Below, piece by piece: positions 34,596 to 42,535 of a stretch of 64,000 bases of DNA. The DNA is taken from NCBI RefSeq assembly GCF_004151485.1, contig NZ_SBFF01000001.1, positions 186,001 through 250,000 of the forward strand. Reading direction: 5' to 3'. The position numbers were made by a program, and so were the translations under genes. Within the stretch, counting starts at the first letter, position 1; each line of letters begins with the position of its first letter. The stretch comes from Sphingosinicella sp. CPCC 101087. Its GTDB lineage: Bacteria; Pseudomonadota; Alphaproteobacteria; Sphingomonadales; Sphingomonadaceae. The notes under the pieces are model-generated. The model had not been told where the DNA came from. It did no database searches and worked only from the letters and a program-made list of their open reading frames with translations.

Positions 34596-35784
34596 AGGCC
34601 GGCTCCGCCATTTGCTCGACGACGGCGGCGGCGAAATAGTCGACGCTCTCGTCAGAAAGGCCCACGACATTGAATCGGCCGCTTCCCGCCATGTAGATTC
34701 CGTGGCTCCTGCGCAGCGCCAGCACCGCGTCGGGCGAAAGCGGGAGCATCGAGAACATGCCGTTCTGCCGGCCGATATAGTCGAGCCGCGGATCGAAGGC
34801 GGCGAGGCGGCCGCGAAGCGTGCGGATGCGGGCACACATCTCCTCGAGCTCCGCCCGCCAGTCGGCGCGGAGCTCCGGATCCTCGAGGATGATGCGGACG
34901 CAGGCGGCGCCGTGATCGGGCGGCATGGACCACATCGTGCGAGCCAGCGACACGAGATTGCCCAGCACGATCTCGGCGCCGCGAACGCTGGATCCCTTGA
35001 CGAACAAGGTGCCGGTGCGCTCGCGATAGATTCCGAAATTCTTGTCGCAGCTCTGGGCGACCAGCGCCTGCTCGGCCGCCTCGACGACGAGCCTCGTCCC
35101 GGCGGCATCTTCCTCCAGGCCGTTGCCGAGACCCTGATAGGCAATGTCCACGAAGGGAACCAGGCCGCGTTCGGCGACGAGGTCGGCGATGGCACGCCAT
35201 TGATCCAGGTCGAGGTCCGCACCGGTGGGGTTGTGGCAGCTGCCGTGGAGGAGGACGAGATCGCCGGCCCGCGCCTTGCGGAGCGCGTCCATCATCTCGT
35301 CGAACAGGATCGCCCGGTTCGCTTTGTCGTAATAGGGATGGTCGACCATCTCGACCCCCGCGCAACCGATCAGCGGCTGATGGTTCGGCCAGGTCGGCTG
35401 GCCGACGAAGATTCGCGCCTGGGGGTCCGCCTTGGCGATCAGCTCGGCGCCCAGCCGCAGCGCCCCGCAGCCACCGGGCGTCTGCACGCCGACGATTCGT
35501 TCGTCGGAGAGGGCAGCCTCGCCGAAGACGATCGGCTTGATCATTTCGACGAAACGGACATCGCCCTGGGAGCCGAGATAGGCCTTCGTCTCCTGACTCT
35601 CGAGCAGGCGCCGCTCGGCCACCTTCATCGCGCGCAGGATCGGCGTGTTGCCGGCAGCGTCGCGATAGACGCCCACGCCGACGTCGACCTTCTCCGGTCG
35701 CGGATCGGCCTCTGCCAGCGCGATCAGCGCCAACAGCGCATCAGCCGGTTGTTCTTCGAGCCTGTCGAGCAGCTTGACGGTCAC
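34588..35784 (-). CDS. Aromatic/aspartate-type amino acid aminotransferase
   Basis: A 398-residue PLP enzyme of the aspartate/tyrosine aminotransferase subfamily. It has KVDVGVGVYRDAAGNTPI near the start, the asparagine-containing LLHGSCHNPTGADLD, the PLP lysine in SCDKNFGIYRERTG, and a substrate-binding Arg region near the C-terminus (SGRFNVVGLSDES). GTG 35784 has AAAGGAGG upstream. Such enzymes act on aspartate and on aromatic amino acids. Being co-transcribed with a 2-oxoacid dehydrogenase suggests it supplies a 2-oxoacid such as phenylpyruvate. Confidence 0.9.
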   Translation of the reverse strand: MTVKLLDRLEEQPADALLALIALAEADPRPEKVDVGVGVYRDAAGNTPILRAMKVAERRLLESQETKAYLGSQGDVRFVEMIKPIVFGEAALSDERIVGVQTPGGCGALRLGAELIAKADPQARIFVGQPTWPNHQPLIGCAGVEMVDHPYYDKANRAILFDEMMDALRKARAGDLVLLHGSCHNPTGADLDLDQWRAIADLVAERGLVPFVDIAYQGLGNGLEEDAAGTRLVVEAAEQALVAQSCDKNFGIYRERTGTLFVKGSSVRGAEIVLGNLVSLARTMWSMPPDHGAACVRIILEDPELRADWRAELEEMCARIRTLRGRLAAFDPRLDYIGRQNGMFSMLPLSPDAVLALRRSHGIYMAGSGRFNVVGLSDESVDYFAAAVVEQMAEPAYA

Positions 35785-35880
35785 CCAAACCTCCTTTTCG
35801 TTCGTGTCGCTACCCGTCGGCCATGCTCTTACAGATGACGGCTGCGCAAGTGTCATCAAAGATTGACAGGAAAGGCAGGG

Positions 35881-35904
35881 TTGGTGAAACACCTGTTTCA
35901 CCAA
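35881..35904. promoter_or_regulatory. Perfect 24-bp palindrome, candidate Lrp-type operator
   Basis: TTGGTGAAACA (35881-35891), two bases, then TGTTTCACCAA (35894-35904): a perfect inverted repeat with 11-bp arms. It lies between the divergent aminotransferase and Lrp/AsnC genes, 21 bases before the regulator start and just after a TTGACA (35863-35868) that could be a -35 box. Lrp-family proteins bind such sites at their own promoter. Confidence 0.65.
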
Positions 35905-35924
35905 TATCGAAGATCGCGAAGAGA

Positions 35925-36386
35925 GTGTATCAGCTGGATGAGATAGACCGCCGAATCGTTCGAGAAGTGCAGCGCGATGCCAGCCTCAGCCACGCCGCTC
36001 TGGCCGAGCGCGTCGGGGCGTCCGCCGCCTCGGTGTGGCGGCGCGTGCGCAACCTCGAGAAGGAAGCTGTGCTCGGCGCAACCGTGCGCCTCGCCAGCGC
36101 GGAGAAGCTGGGCCGCGCCGTCAATGTGCTGTGCCAGGTGCGAATGAGCCGGCAGACCGTCGAGGCACGCGCCGAGTTCGAGCAATTCATCCGTTCGCGC
36201 GCCGAGATCGTCGAATGCTACGCCATGTCCGGCGAGTGGGACTATCTGCTTCGGATCGCGGTCGAGGACGTGGCGGATTACGACCGGTTCATCATGCGCG
36301 GCGTGCTGGCCCATCCGAGCGTCGCCAATGCAGCCAGCAATTTCGCTCTGCGGCAGGTGAAATATACGACGGAGATACCCGTCTAG
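35925..36386 (+). CDS. Lrp/AsnC-family transcriptional regulator
   Basis: A 153-residue regulator. The N-terminal helix-turn-helix (LDEIDRRIVREVQRDASLSHAALAERVGASAASVWRRVRNLE) leads to the RAM ligand-binding domain (VECYAMSGEWDYLLRIAVEDVADYDRFI). GTG 35925 gives the usual family length and leaves the palindrome upstream. In-frame starts as far back as 35823 would place the palindrome inside the gene. It is divergent from the aminotransferase-E1-E2 operon and probably controls it in response to an amino acid. Confidence 0.88.
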   Translation: MYQLDEIDRRIVREVQRDASLSHAALAERVGASAASVWRRVRNLEKEAVLGATVRLASAEKLGRAVNVLCQVRMSRQTVEARAEFEQFIRSRAEIVECYAMSGEWDYLLRIAVEDVADYDRFIMRGVLAHPSVANAASNFALRQVKYTTEIPV

Positions 36387-36423
36387 CGTTCAGATCCGGT
36401 GCCCGCGTGGCGGGACGGCGGGT

Positions 36424-36825
36424 CTAGCGACTCAGCCGGTCCATCATCGCGAACCCGCTCCAGATCGCGGCGGCCACGACAGCCAGTGTCAAGACAACTA
36501 CGCCGCCGACGAGGAGCGGCGAGGTGCCTTCGTCAAGGCGGCGTGCCGCGAGCCTGTTCACGATTGAGCGAAGCGAGAGACCAACAAATGCGGCCGCGAT
36601 CAGGATAGCCGAGGCATCCAACAGGAATCTCAGCCCGATGGCTCGCCGGCACGCAGGTAAGGGATCGCAATGGGCGCCGCCCCAAGCGACCGCCCAGAGG
36701 ATCGGGGACAAGAGCACAAAGGCCGATCGCGAACGTTGCTCCGCAGCCCAAGCGGGCGCCGAGGGTTTGTACTCCCCCTCCTGGATACGGCATTGTTTCC
36801 TCCTCCAATTACCATTGGTTCCCAT
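36424..36825 (-). CDS. Hypothetical small membrane protein
   Basis: About 133 residues from ATG 36825. Two clear hydrophobic helices near the end (FLLDASAILIAAAFVGLSL and LLVGGVVVLTLAVVAAAIW) and a weaker one (AFVLLSPILWAVAWGG) support a real membrane protein. The start is unsure: the ribosome site there is weak, while an ATG in a different frame at 36793 has a strong GGAGGAGG before it. A start misassignment or a frameshift is possible. No family recognised. Confidence 0.4.
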   Translation of the reverse strand: MGTNGNWRRKQCRIQEGEYKPSAPAWAAEQRSRSAFVLLSPILWAVAWGGAHCDPLPACRRAIGLRFLLDASAILIAAAFVGLSLRSIVNRLAARRLDEGTSPLLVGGVVVLTLAVVAAAIWSGFAMMDRLSR

Positions 36826-36974
36826 ACGGGGGAAAACCCTCGACCCCTCCGCATTTGCGCAGCCGGCTCCTTGCACGCGCCGCATCTGTTTGGCTGACGC
36901 CCCACAAGTCCCGCGGAACCCCTTCCCTCTCCGCGGATTGAGTCGGCGCCGAACCGATCCACCGGAGCAGATTC

Positions 36975-37901
36975 ATGGCCGCACGCGCCTATTGGAAGGG
37001 GCAGATCAGGCTTGCCCTCGTCTCCATCCCCGTCGAGATCTTCACCGCCACGAAGAGCGGAGCGTCCATCGCCTTCAACCAGATCCACGAGCCGTCCGGC
37101 AAGAGGATCAAATATGAGAAGGTTGTGCCGGGAATCGGTCCGGTCGACCCCGACGAGATCGTCAAGGGCTATCAATATGAGAAGGGCTCCTACGTCCTGC
37201 TCGAGGACGAGGAGATCGAGGCGGTCAAGCTGGAGAGCAAGAAGACGCTCGAGCTCACGCAGTTCGTCGACCATGACGAGATCGACGTGCTCTATTACGA
37301 GAAGCCTTATTATGTCGTCCCGGCCGACGACCTCGCGGAGGAGGCCTATATCGTGCTCCGCGAGGCGCTGCGGCGGACGCGCAAGGTCGCGATCGGCCAG
37401 CTCGCCATGCGCGGTCGCGAATATGTGGTGAGCCTGAAGCCGTGCGGACGCGGCATCGTCCTCGAGACGCTTCGCTATGCCGACGAAGTGAACAAGGCCC
37501 AGAACTATTTCCGCGATATCGAGAATGCCGAGCCGGACGAGGAGCTGCTCGACCTGGCGGAAGCCTTGATCGATCGCAAGACGGCGAAGTTCGATCCCGG
37601 CCAGTTCCACAACCGTTATGTCGAGGCGCTGGAGGACCTCATCGAGCGAAAGCGCAAGGGCAAGACCATTCATACGGATGAGGACGAGGCCCGCCCGGAG
37701 AAGGGCATGAACGTCGTCGACCTGATGGCGGCGCTCAAGCGCTCGATCGAGAAGCCTGGCGAAACCGGCAAGGCACCGGCCCGCAAGAGCGCGGCGAAGA
37801 AGGCGCCCGTGAAGAAGGCGCCGGCGCCGAAAAAGCCTGCTGCCAAGAAGGCACCGGCGAAGAAGAGCGCTGGCGCGGAGCCGGCCCGCAAGCGGGCCTA
37901 G
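36975..37901 (+). CDS. ku: Ku protein (non-homologous end joining)
   Basis: A 308-residue bacterial Ku that binds DNA ends as a homodimer and recruits LigD. The family core runs from AYWKGQIRLALVSIPVEIFTAT through GRGIVLETLRYADEVN to FDPGQFHNRYVEALEDLI. The C-terminal tail from about residue 260 is a Lys/Ala/Pro-rich repeat (KKAPVKKAPAPKKPAAKKAPA), a DNA-binding extension common in this class. The ligD gene starts 16 bases downstream. Confidence 0.96.
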   Translation: MAARAYWKGQIRLALVSIPVEIFTATKSGASIAFNQIHEPSGKRIKYEKVVPGIGPVDPDEIVKGYQYEKGSYVLLEDEEIEAVKLESKKTLELTQFVDHDEIDVLYYEKPYYVVPADDLAEEAYIVLREALRRTRKVAIGQLAMRGREYVVSLKPCGRGIVLETLRYADEVNKAQNYFRDIENAEPDEELLDLAEALIDRKTAKFDPGQFHNRYVEALEDLIERKRKGKTIHTDEDEARPEKGMNVVDLMAALKRSIEKPGETGKAPARKSAAKKAPVKKAPAPKKPAAKKAPAKKSAGAEPARKRA

Positions 37902-37917
37902 GACCCCCGAAATCCAG

Positions 37918-40431
37918 ATGGCTCGAGATCAGGACGCGCTGGAAACCTACAACCGCAAGCGGGACTTCTCCAAGACGGCAGAGCCGGCCGGAGGGCGTGA
38001 GAAGCTCGCCTGGGGCGACGGCGACGGCTTCATGATCCAGAAGCACGACGCTACCCGGCTCCATTACGACCTGCGGCTCGAGCTGGACGGCGTGCTCAAG
38101 AGCTGGGCGGTGCCCAACGGGCCGAGCCTCGATCCCGCCGACAAGCGCCTCGCCATCCGGACAGAGGACCATCCGCTCGCCTACGCCACCTTCGAGGGCA
38201 CGATCCCGAAGGACGAATATGGCGGCGGCACGGTGATGCTGTGGGACCGGGGCGTCTGGGAGCCGGTGCCGGGCAAGGATCCGCGCCAGAGCCTGAAGAA
38301 GGGGCACCTGCACTTCACCGTGCACGGAGAGCGAATGAAGGGCGAATGGATCCTGATCCGCCTCTCGCCGCGCCCCGGGGACAAGAAGGAGAATTGGATC
38401 CTGCGCAAGGTGGCGGACGAGCATGTCGGCAACCCCACCGGCCTCACCGATAAATATCTCACCTCGATAAAGACCGGCCGGTCGATGCAGGAAATCGCCG
38501 CCGGCAAGAAGGCGAACCTCCTGCCGAGCTGGAAGAGAAAGCCCAAGCGCCTGGCATCCGCCCGCACGGAGTCGAAAAGCCGCAACGCAGCCGGCGCGCT
38601 TCCGGCTTTCCGCGAGCCGCAGAAGGCAACCCTGGTCGACCACGTCCCGAGCGGGTCGGGCTGGATCCACGAGATGAAATATGACGGCTATCGCTGCCAG
38701 CTGGCCGTCGGCGGCGGCAGGGTCGCGATCTTCACGCGCAAGGGGCTCGACTGGAGCGACAAGTTCCCCGAAATCGCCGAGGCCGCGGCCGGACTCGTGC
38801 CGGGATCGGCCCTGCTCGACGGCGAGATCGTCCGCCTCGACGAAAAGGGAAATACCGGCTTTTCCGCGCTGCAGCAGGCGATCAGCGAAGGCGGCCGAGG
38901 CCTTACCCTGTTCCTGTTCGATGCGCTCGAGATAGAGGGGGAGACGCTCACCGGCCTGCCCAACATCGAACGCAAGGCGCGACTGGCCGAGTTGGTGGGG
39001 GAAGGTCGGCCGCCCTTCATCCTCTATGCCGATCACATCGTCGGCAAGGGCGAGCAATTGTTCGACGCAATGTGCGAGGCCGGCCAGGAAGGGATCATCT
39101 CCAAGCGCGCCGACGCGCCCTATCGCGGCGCACGGACCCGCAACTGGCTCAAGGTCAAATGCACGAACCGGCAGGAATTCGTGATCGTCGGCTGGACACC
39201 CAGCGAGAGCAAGGGCCGGGCCCTGCGATCGCTGCTGCTCGCGCTCAACGAGAGCGGGAAGCTGCGCTACGCCGGAAAGGTGGGGACCGGCTTCAGCATG
39301 AAGACTCTCCAGGACCTTTCGGATCGGCTGCGCCGCATCGAGGTTGGAAAGGCGCCGGTCGCCGTGCCGCGCGCGGAAGCCCGCGGAGCCCATTGGGTGA
39401 AACCCCAACTGGTCGCCGAGATCGCCTTCGCCGAATTCACTTCGGACGGAGTCGTCCGCCACGCCAGCTTCCTCGGCCTGCGCGGCGACAAGCCGGCGAC
39501 GGAAGTGGTTGCCGAGCGGCCGCAATCCGTGCCGCATCGCGCCAGCGCCTCGACTCCGCTCAGGACGGGCGACACGGTCAAGATCAGCAATCCGGGTCGC
39601 ACGCTCTTTCCGGAGGCCGGGATCACGAAAGGCGACCTCGCCGACTATCTCCGTGCAGTGGCGCCCCTGATGCTGCCCTGGGCCGCGAGCCGGCCGCTGA
39701 CGCTGGTCCGCTGCCCCGGCGGCCGGGGAAAGAAATGCTTCTTCCAGAAGCATGATGCCGGCACGTTCGGCGACAAGGTCCGCCGCATCCCGATCGAGGA
39801 GAAGAAGGGGCAGATCGAGGACTATCTGTTCGTCGACGATCAGGACGGCCTAGTCACCCTCATCCAGATGGGCACGATCGAGATCCACGGCTGGGGCTCG
39901 CGGATCGAGGACGTCGAAAAGCCCGACCGCCTCGTCTTCGACATCGATCCCGACGTCGGTCTGGGCTTCGATCACGTGAAGAAGGCAGCGCGAGACCTGC
40001 GGGCCCACCTCGCCGACATCGGCCTTCAGAGTTTTCCGATGCTGACCGGCGGCAAGGGCGTGCACGTCGTCGTGCCGCTGCAACCCGAGGCTCGATGGCC
40101 GCAGGTCAAGGATTTCGCCCAGCGCTTCGCGACGGCGCTGGCGACGGCAGAACCTGACCGGTTCACCGCCAACCTCGCCAAGGCGAGCCGCAAGGGACGC
40201 ATGTTCCTCGACTATCTGCGTAATCAACGCGGCGCGACGGCAATCCTGCCTTATTCGGCCCGGGCGCGCGAGGGCGCGCCGGTGGCGGCGCCGGTCCATT
40301 GGGACGAACTGGATGGGATGGAGAGCGGCGCGAGCTTCACGGTCCGTGATGCGGACCTGCTCGTCGAGCGTGCGACGGGGCTGAATCTGCAGGGTTGGGG
40401 CGAGTCCGACCAGGTGCTTCCGGATTTGTAG
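37918..40431 (+). CDS. ligD: ATP-dependent DNA ligase LigD
   Basis: An 837-residue three-domain end-joining enzyme in the order phosphoesterase, ligase, polymerase. The phosphoesterase (about 1-190) has KHDATRLHYDLRLELDG. The ligase domain (about 230-530) has the adenylated K254 (HEMKYDGYRCQ). The primase-like polymerase (about 545-830) has the metal-binding DIDPD and GGKGVHVVVPL. This order matches Pseudomonas LigD. It is in an operon with ku. Confidence 0.96.
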   Translation: MARDQDALETYNRKRDFSKTAEPAGGREKLAWGDGDGFMIQKHDATRLHYDLRLELDGVLKSWAVPNGPSLDPADKRLAIRTEDHPLAYATFEGTIPKDEYGGGTVMLWDRGVWEPVPGKDPRQSLKKGHLHFTVHGERMKGEWILIRLSPRPGDKKENWILRKVADEHVGNPTGLTDKYLTSIKTGRSMQEIAAGKKANLLPSWKRKPKRLASARTESKSRNAAGALPAFREPQKATLVDHVPSGSGWIHEMKYDGYRCQLAVGGGRVAIFTRKGLDWSDKFPEIAEAAAGLVPGSALLDGEIVRLDEKGNTGFSALQQAISEGGRGLTLFLFDALEIEGETLTGLPNIERKARLAELVGEGRPPFILYADHIVGKGEQLFDAMCEAGQEGIISKRADAPYRGARTRNWLKVKCTNRQEFVIVGWTPSESKGRALRSLLLALNESGKLRYAGKVGTGFSMKTLQDLSDRLRRIEVGKAPVAVPRAEARGAHWVKPQLVAEIAFAEFTSDGVVRHASFLGLRGDKPATEVVAERPQSVPHRASASTPLRTGDTVKISNPGRTLFPEAGITKGDLADYLRAVAPLMLPWAASRPLTLVRCPGGRGKKCFFQKHDAGTFGDKVRRIPIEEKKGQIEDYLFVDDQDGLVTLIQMGTIEIHGWGSRIEDVEKPDRLVFDIDPDVGLGFDHVKKAARDLRAHLADIGLQSFPMLTGGKGVHVVVPLQPEARWPQVKDFAQRFATALATAEPDRFTANLAKASRKGRMFLDYLRNQRGATAILPYSARAREGAPVAAPVHWDELDGMESGASFTVRDADLLVERATGLNLQGWGESDQVLPDL

Positions 40432-40578
40432 GCGGGCGTTGAAGATGCGGTCGCTGCGTGCCGGCGAGACCTCATTGGCGTCGTAGCCGGCAAGATATCT
40501 CGCCGCCTGCACGCGAGGAGAAGGATCAAGCGCGAAAGGCGACGCCTGTGGGCGAAGACCCCCGGCCGGGGTCGTGGG

Positions 40579-41223
40579 TCATAGCGGCGCGCCGCTCCAG
40601 ATCCACCAGGCGAACAGCAGTGCGACGATGAACGCCAGCGCCATCCGCCACGCTGGCGCGGGGCGCATCGGCTCGACGCCGTCCGGAAGCTTTCCCCGCC
40701 CGGTCAGCATCGGACCGACCAGATCCTGACGTTTGAACAGGGCATAATAGAGGACCGCCGCGACATGGACGCCGATAAGCACGAGCAGAAGGTTGAAACT
40801 CGTCTCGTGCAGATCCTGGGCTTCCTCGGAAACCTCATAGCTGACGAGATGCGCCAAGGGGGCGGGGCTCAGGCCATCCTGATCGGTCGAGACCAGGCCG
40901 AATGCGACGTGGACGACAAGAAGGCCGATCATCGCGAGCACGCTGAGCGCGCCGAGCGGGTTGTGGCCGATCGAGCCGGTCCCGCGTCCGGTCAGATAGG
41001 CGCAGATCGCGCCGGGCCCCCTGACAAAGCTCGCGAAGCGAGCGGTGGAGCTGCCGACGATCCCCCAGGCGAGCCGAAAGACCAGCAAGGTCACGATCGT
41101 CAGGCCGATCCGATAGTGCCAGTCGAGCCATTCGTTCTCGGCGGTCCACCAGGCGGCAGGGATCAGAACGACCAGCAGCCAGTGGCACAGCCTGGTCGGC
41201 GCGTCCCAGATCCTTCCCCGCAT
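40579..41223 (-). CDS. Cytochrome b561 family protein
   Basis: A 214-residue inner membrane dihaem cytochrome b with about five hydrophobic helices. Haem-ligating His candidates are in TRLCHWLLVVL, WHYRIGL and a late DLHETSFNLLLVLIGVHVAAVLYY. It would pass electrons from the membrane to a partner such as the c-type cytochrome encoded 16 bases upstream in the same operon. ATG 41223 was chosen because it begins MRGRIWDAPTRLCHW, the usual opening. Confidence 0.9.
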   Translation of the reverse strand: MRGRIWDAPTRLCHWLLVVLIPAAWWTAENEWLDWHYRIGLTIVTLLVFRLAWGIVGSSTARFASFVRGPGAICAYLTGRGTGSIGHNPLGALSVLAMIGLLVVHVAFGLVSTDQDGLSPAPLAHLVSYEVSEEAQDLHETSFNLLLVLIGVHVAAVLYYALFKRQDLVGPMLTGRGKLPDGVEPMRPAPAWRMALAFIVALLFAWWIWSGAPL

Positions 41224-41239
41224 CGGCGAGCGGCCCCGG

Positions 41240-41764
41240 TCAGTCCTCGGGCGCCCGGAACAGGTCGTGGCAATTGCTGCAGGCCTTGCCCAAAGCCGGA
41301 ACGGCGGCGCGGATCGCTTCGAGGTCGCCCGATTGGGCCGTCTGGTTGAAGCGGGCCGATTCTGCCTCGAATGCCTGTGCCCGCTCCCTGAACGTCGCGG
41401 CGTCTTGCCAGATCTCCGCCTTCGCGCGGGTTTCGACGCCGGTCTCCGGGCCACTGCCTTCGGGAAACCAGGTGAGGATCTGCGGCCCGAAGCCCGCGAT
41501 CAGGGCGGCGTGGCCCTGGATCGTCTCGACCGAGGGAGAGCCGGACTTGAGCTGGTCGCCGATGCCCTTCATCGCCTTGCCCATTTCCTCATAATGCTCG
41601 TGACGCGCCTTCATCACGGCGGCGATATCGTCCGGCACGGCCTCGCCGGCGGCGACGTTGCGCGCGGCCTCGGCCTGTTGATCGGGCGGCGCCTCGCCCG
41701 CCGAGTTGCAGGCCGCGACGGCGACAAGGGAGGCGGCGGATCCAAGAACGAGCAGCAATCTCAT
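41240..41764 (-). CDS. Cytochrome c' family lipoprotein
   Basis: A 174-residue cytochrome c' with a C-terminal CSNCH haem site (residues 162-166) and a four-helix bundle. The N-terminus looks like a lipoprotein signal (LVAVAACNSAGEAP), so it is probably anchored on the outer face of the inner membrane or the inner face of the outer membrane. Cytochromes c' bind NO and other gases. It precedes the cytochrome b561 gene, its likely electron partner. Confidence 0.88.
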   Translation of the reverse strand: MRLLLVLGSAASLVAVAACNSAGEAPPDQQAEAARNVAAGEAVPDDIAAVMKARHEHYEEMGKAMKGIGDQLKSGSPSVETIQGHAALIAGFGPQILTWFPEGSGPETGVETRAKAEIWQDAATFRERAQAFEAESARFNQTAQSGDLEAIRAAVPALGKACSNCHDLFRAPED

Positions 41765-41882
41765 GGCGTCTCCTTTCGAATCGACGCCATGCCCTGCCCG
41801 CCGCTCGCGTTCAACCCGGCCGTGGGCCACCACCGGATGAGATCCGCGCGGCACAGCACGCGGGGGTTGGCGCAAAAGGAAA

Positions 41883-41912
41883 ACGCCCCGGCCTGGGGGA
41901 AGGCCGGGGCGT
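41883..41912 (-). terminator. Rho-independent terminator
   Basis: An 11-bp perfect stem (41883-41893 with 41902-41912) around an 8-base loop. On the minus strand it is followed by a T-rich tail (TTTTCCTTTT), so it terminates the glycine-zipper gene before the cytochrome operon. Confidence 0.85.
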
Positions 41913-41961
41913 CTCCTCGCAACGGGTCCAAGCTTCAGGCGCGGACCCGGAAAGCGCTAGA

Positions 41962-42300
41962 TCAGCGGCAGCGGCTGCGGCCGCGCTGGATTTCACGGCC
42001 CAGCAGGGCTCCGGCGGCGGCTCCCAGGATGGTGCCGGTCGCGCGCTCGCCGCGAGTATCGATCGCACGGCCCGCGAGTGCGCCGGCGGCGCCGCCGATG
42101 ATCAGGCCGGTCGTTCCGTTGGAGCGGCGGCAGTAGCGACGACCGTCGCGTCCGCGCCATGTCGGGCCATTATAATAGCCGTTGCTGTCATAATGGCGGC
42201 TGTAGCGGCCATTGTCGTAATGGCCGTAGGCATAAGCGGGCGTCGCAACGACGGGGACGGCCATGGTGACCGCGGCCAATCCGAGAATCGCTTTGCGCAT
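41962..42300 (-). CDS. Glycine-zipper secreted protein
   Basis: A 112-residue exported protein with signal peptide MRKAILGLAAVTMAVPVVA. Its mature N-terminus is rich in Tyr, His and Asn (YGHYDNGRYSRHYDSNGYYNG). Two glycine-zipper helices follow (GLIIGGAAGALAGRAI and GTILGAAAGALLGREI), which pack in outer-membrane or peptidoglycan-associated proteins. AAAGGAGCAGAAC precedes the ATG. It is monocistronic, ending in a strong terminator. Confidence 0.82.
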   Translation of the reverse strand: MRKAILGLAAVTMAVPVVATPAYAYGHYDNGRYSRHYDSNGYYNGPTWRGRDGRRYCRRSNGTTGLIIGGAAGALAGRAIDTRGERATGTILGAAAGALLGREIQRGRSRCR

Positions 42301-42535
42301 GTTCTGCTCCTTTGAATACTGGATCTCGGGATCGCCCCGTGATCGAGGAGGGGTGTAGACCGATTCGGCTGAGCAACTTCTGAACCGCGCCGTCAGGTGG
42401 GATTCAGGAAAGTGGAAGTTGGCCTGAACAATTCCCGTGACCGCGCGGTGACCTAGCCAAATAATACACGTTATCCCTTGCGCTGGAACGCGGCAGGCCC
42501 CAATCTCAAGAGGAACGCAAAGGAGTGGGAAAGCC

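Noticed and set aside
31806-34673. 955-codon open frame on the plus strand
   Set aside because: It is antisense to the E2 and E1 genes, which have full family motifs. Long antisense frames are expected at this GC content.
36533-36808. Minus-strand frame with a strong GGAGGAGG site before ATG 36793
   Set aside because: The product lacks coherent structure, while the overlapping frame encodes clear membrane helices. Kept only as a note on an uncertain start.
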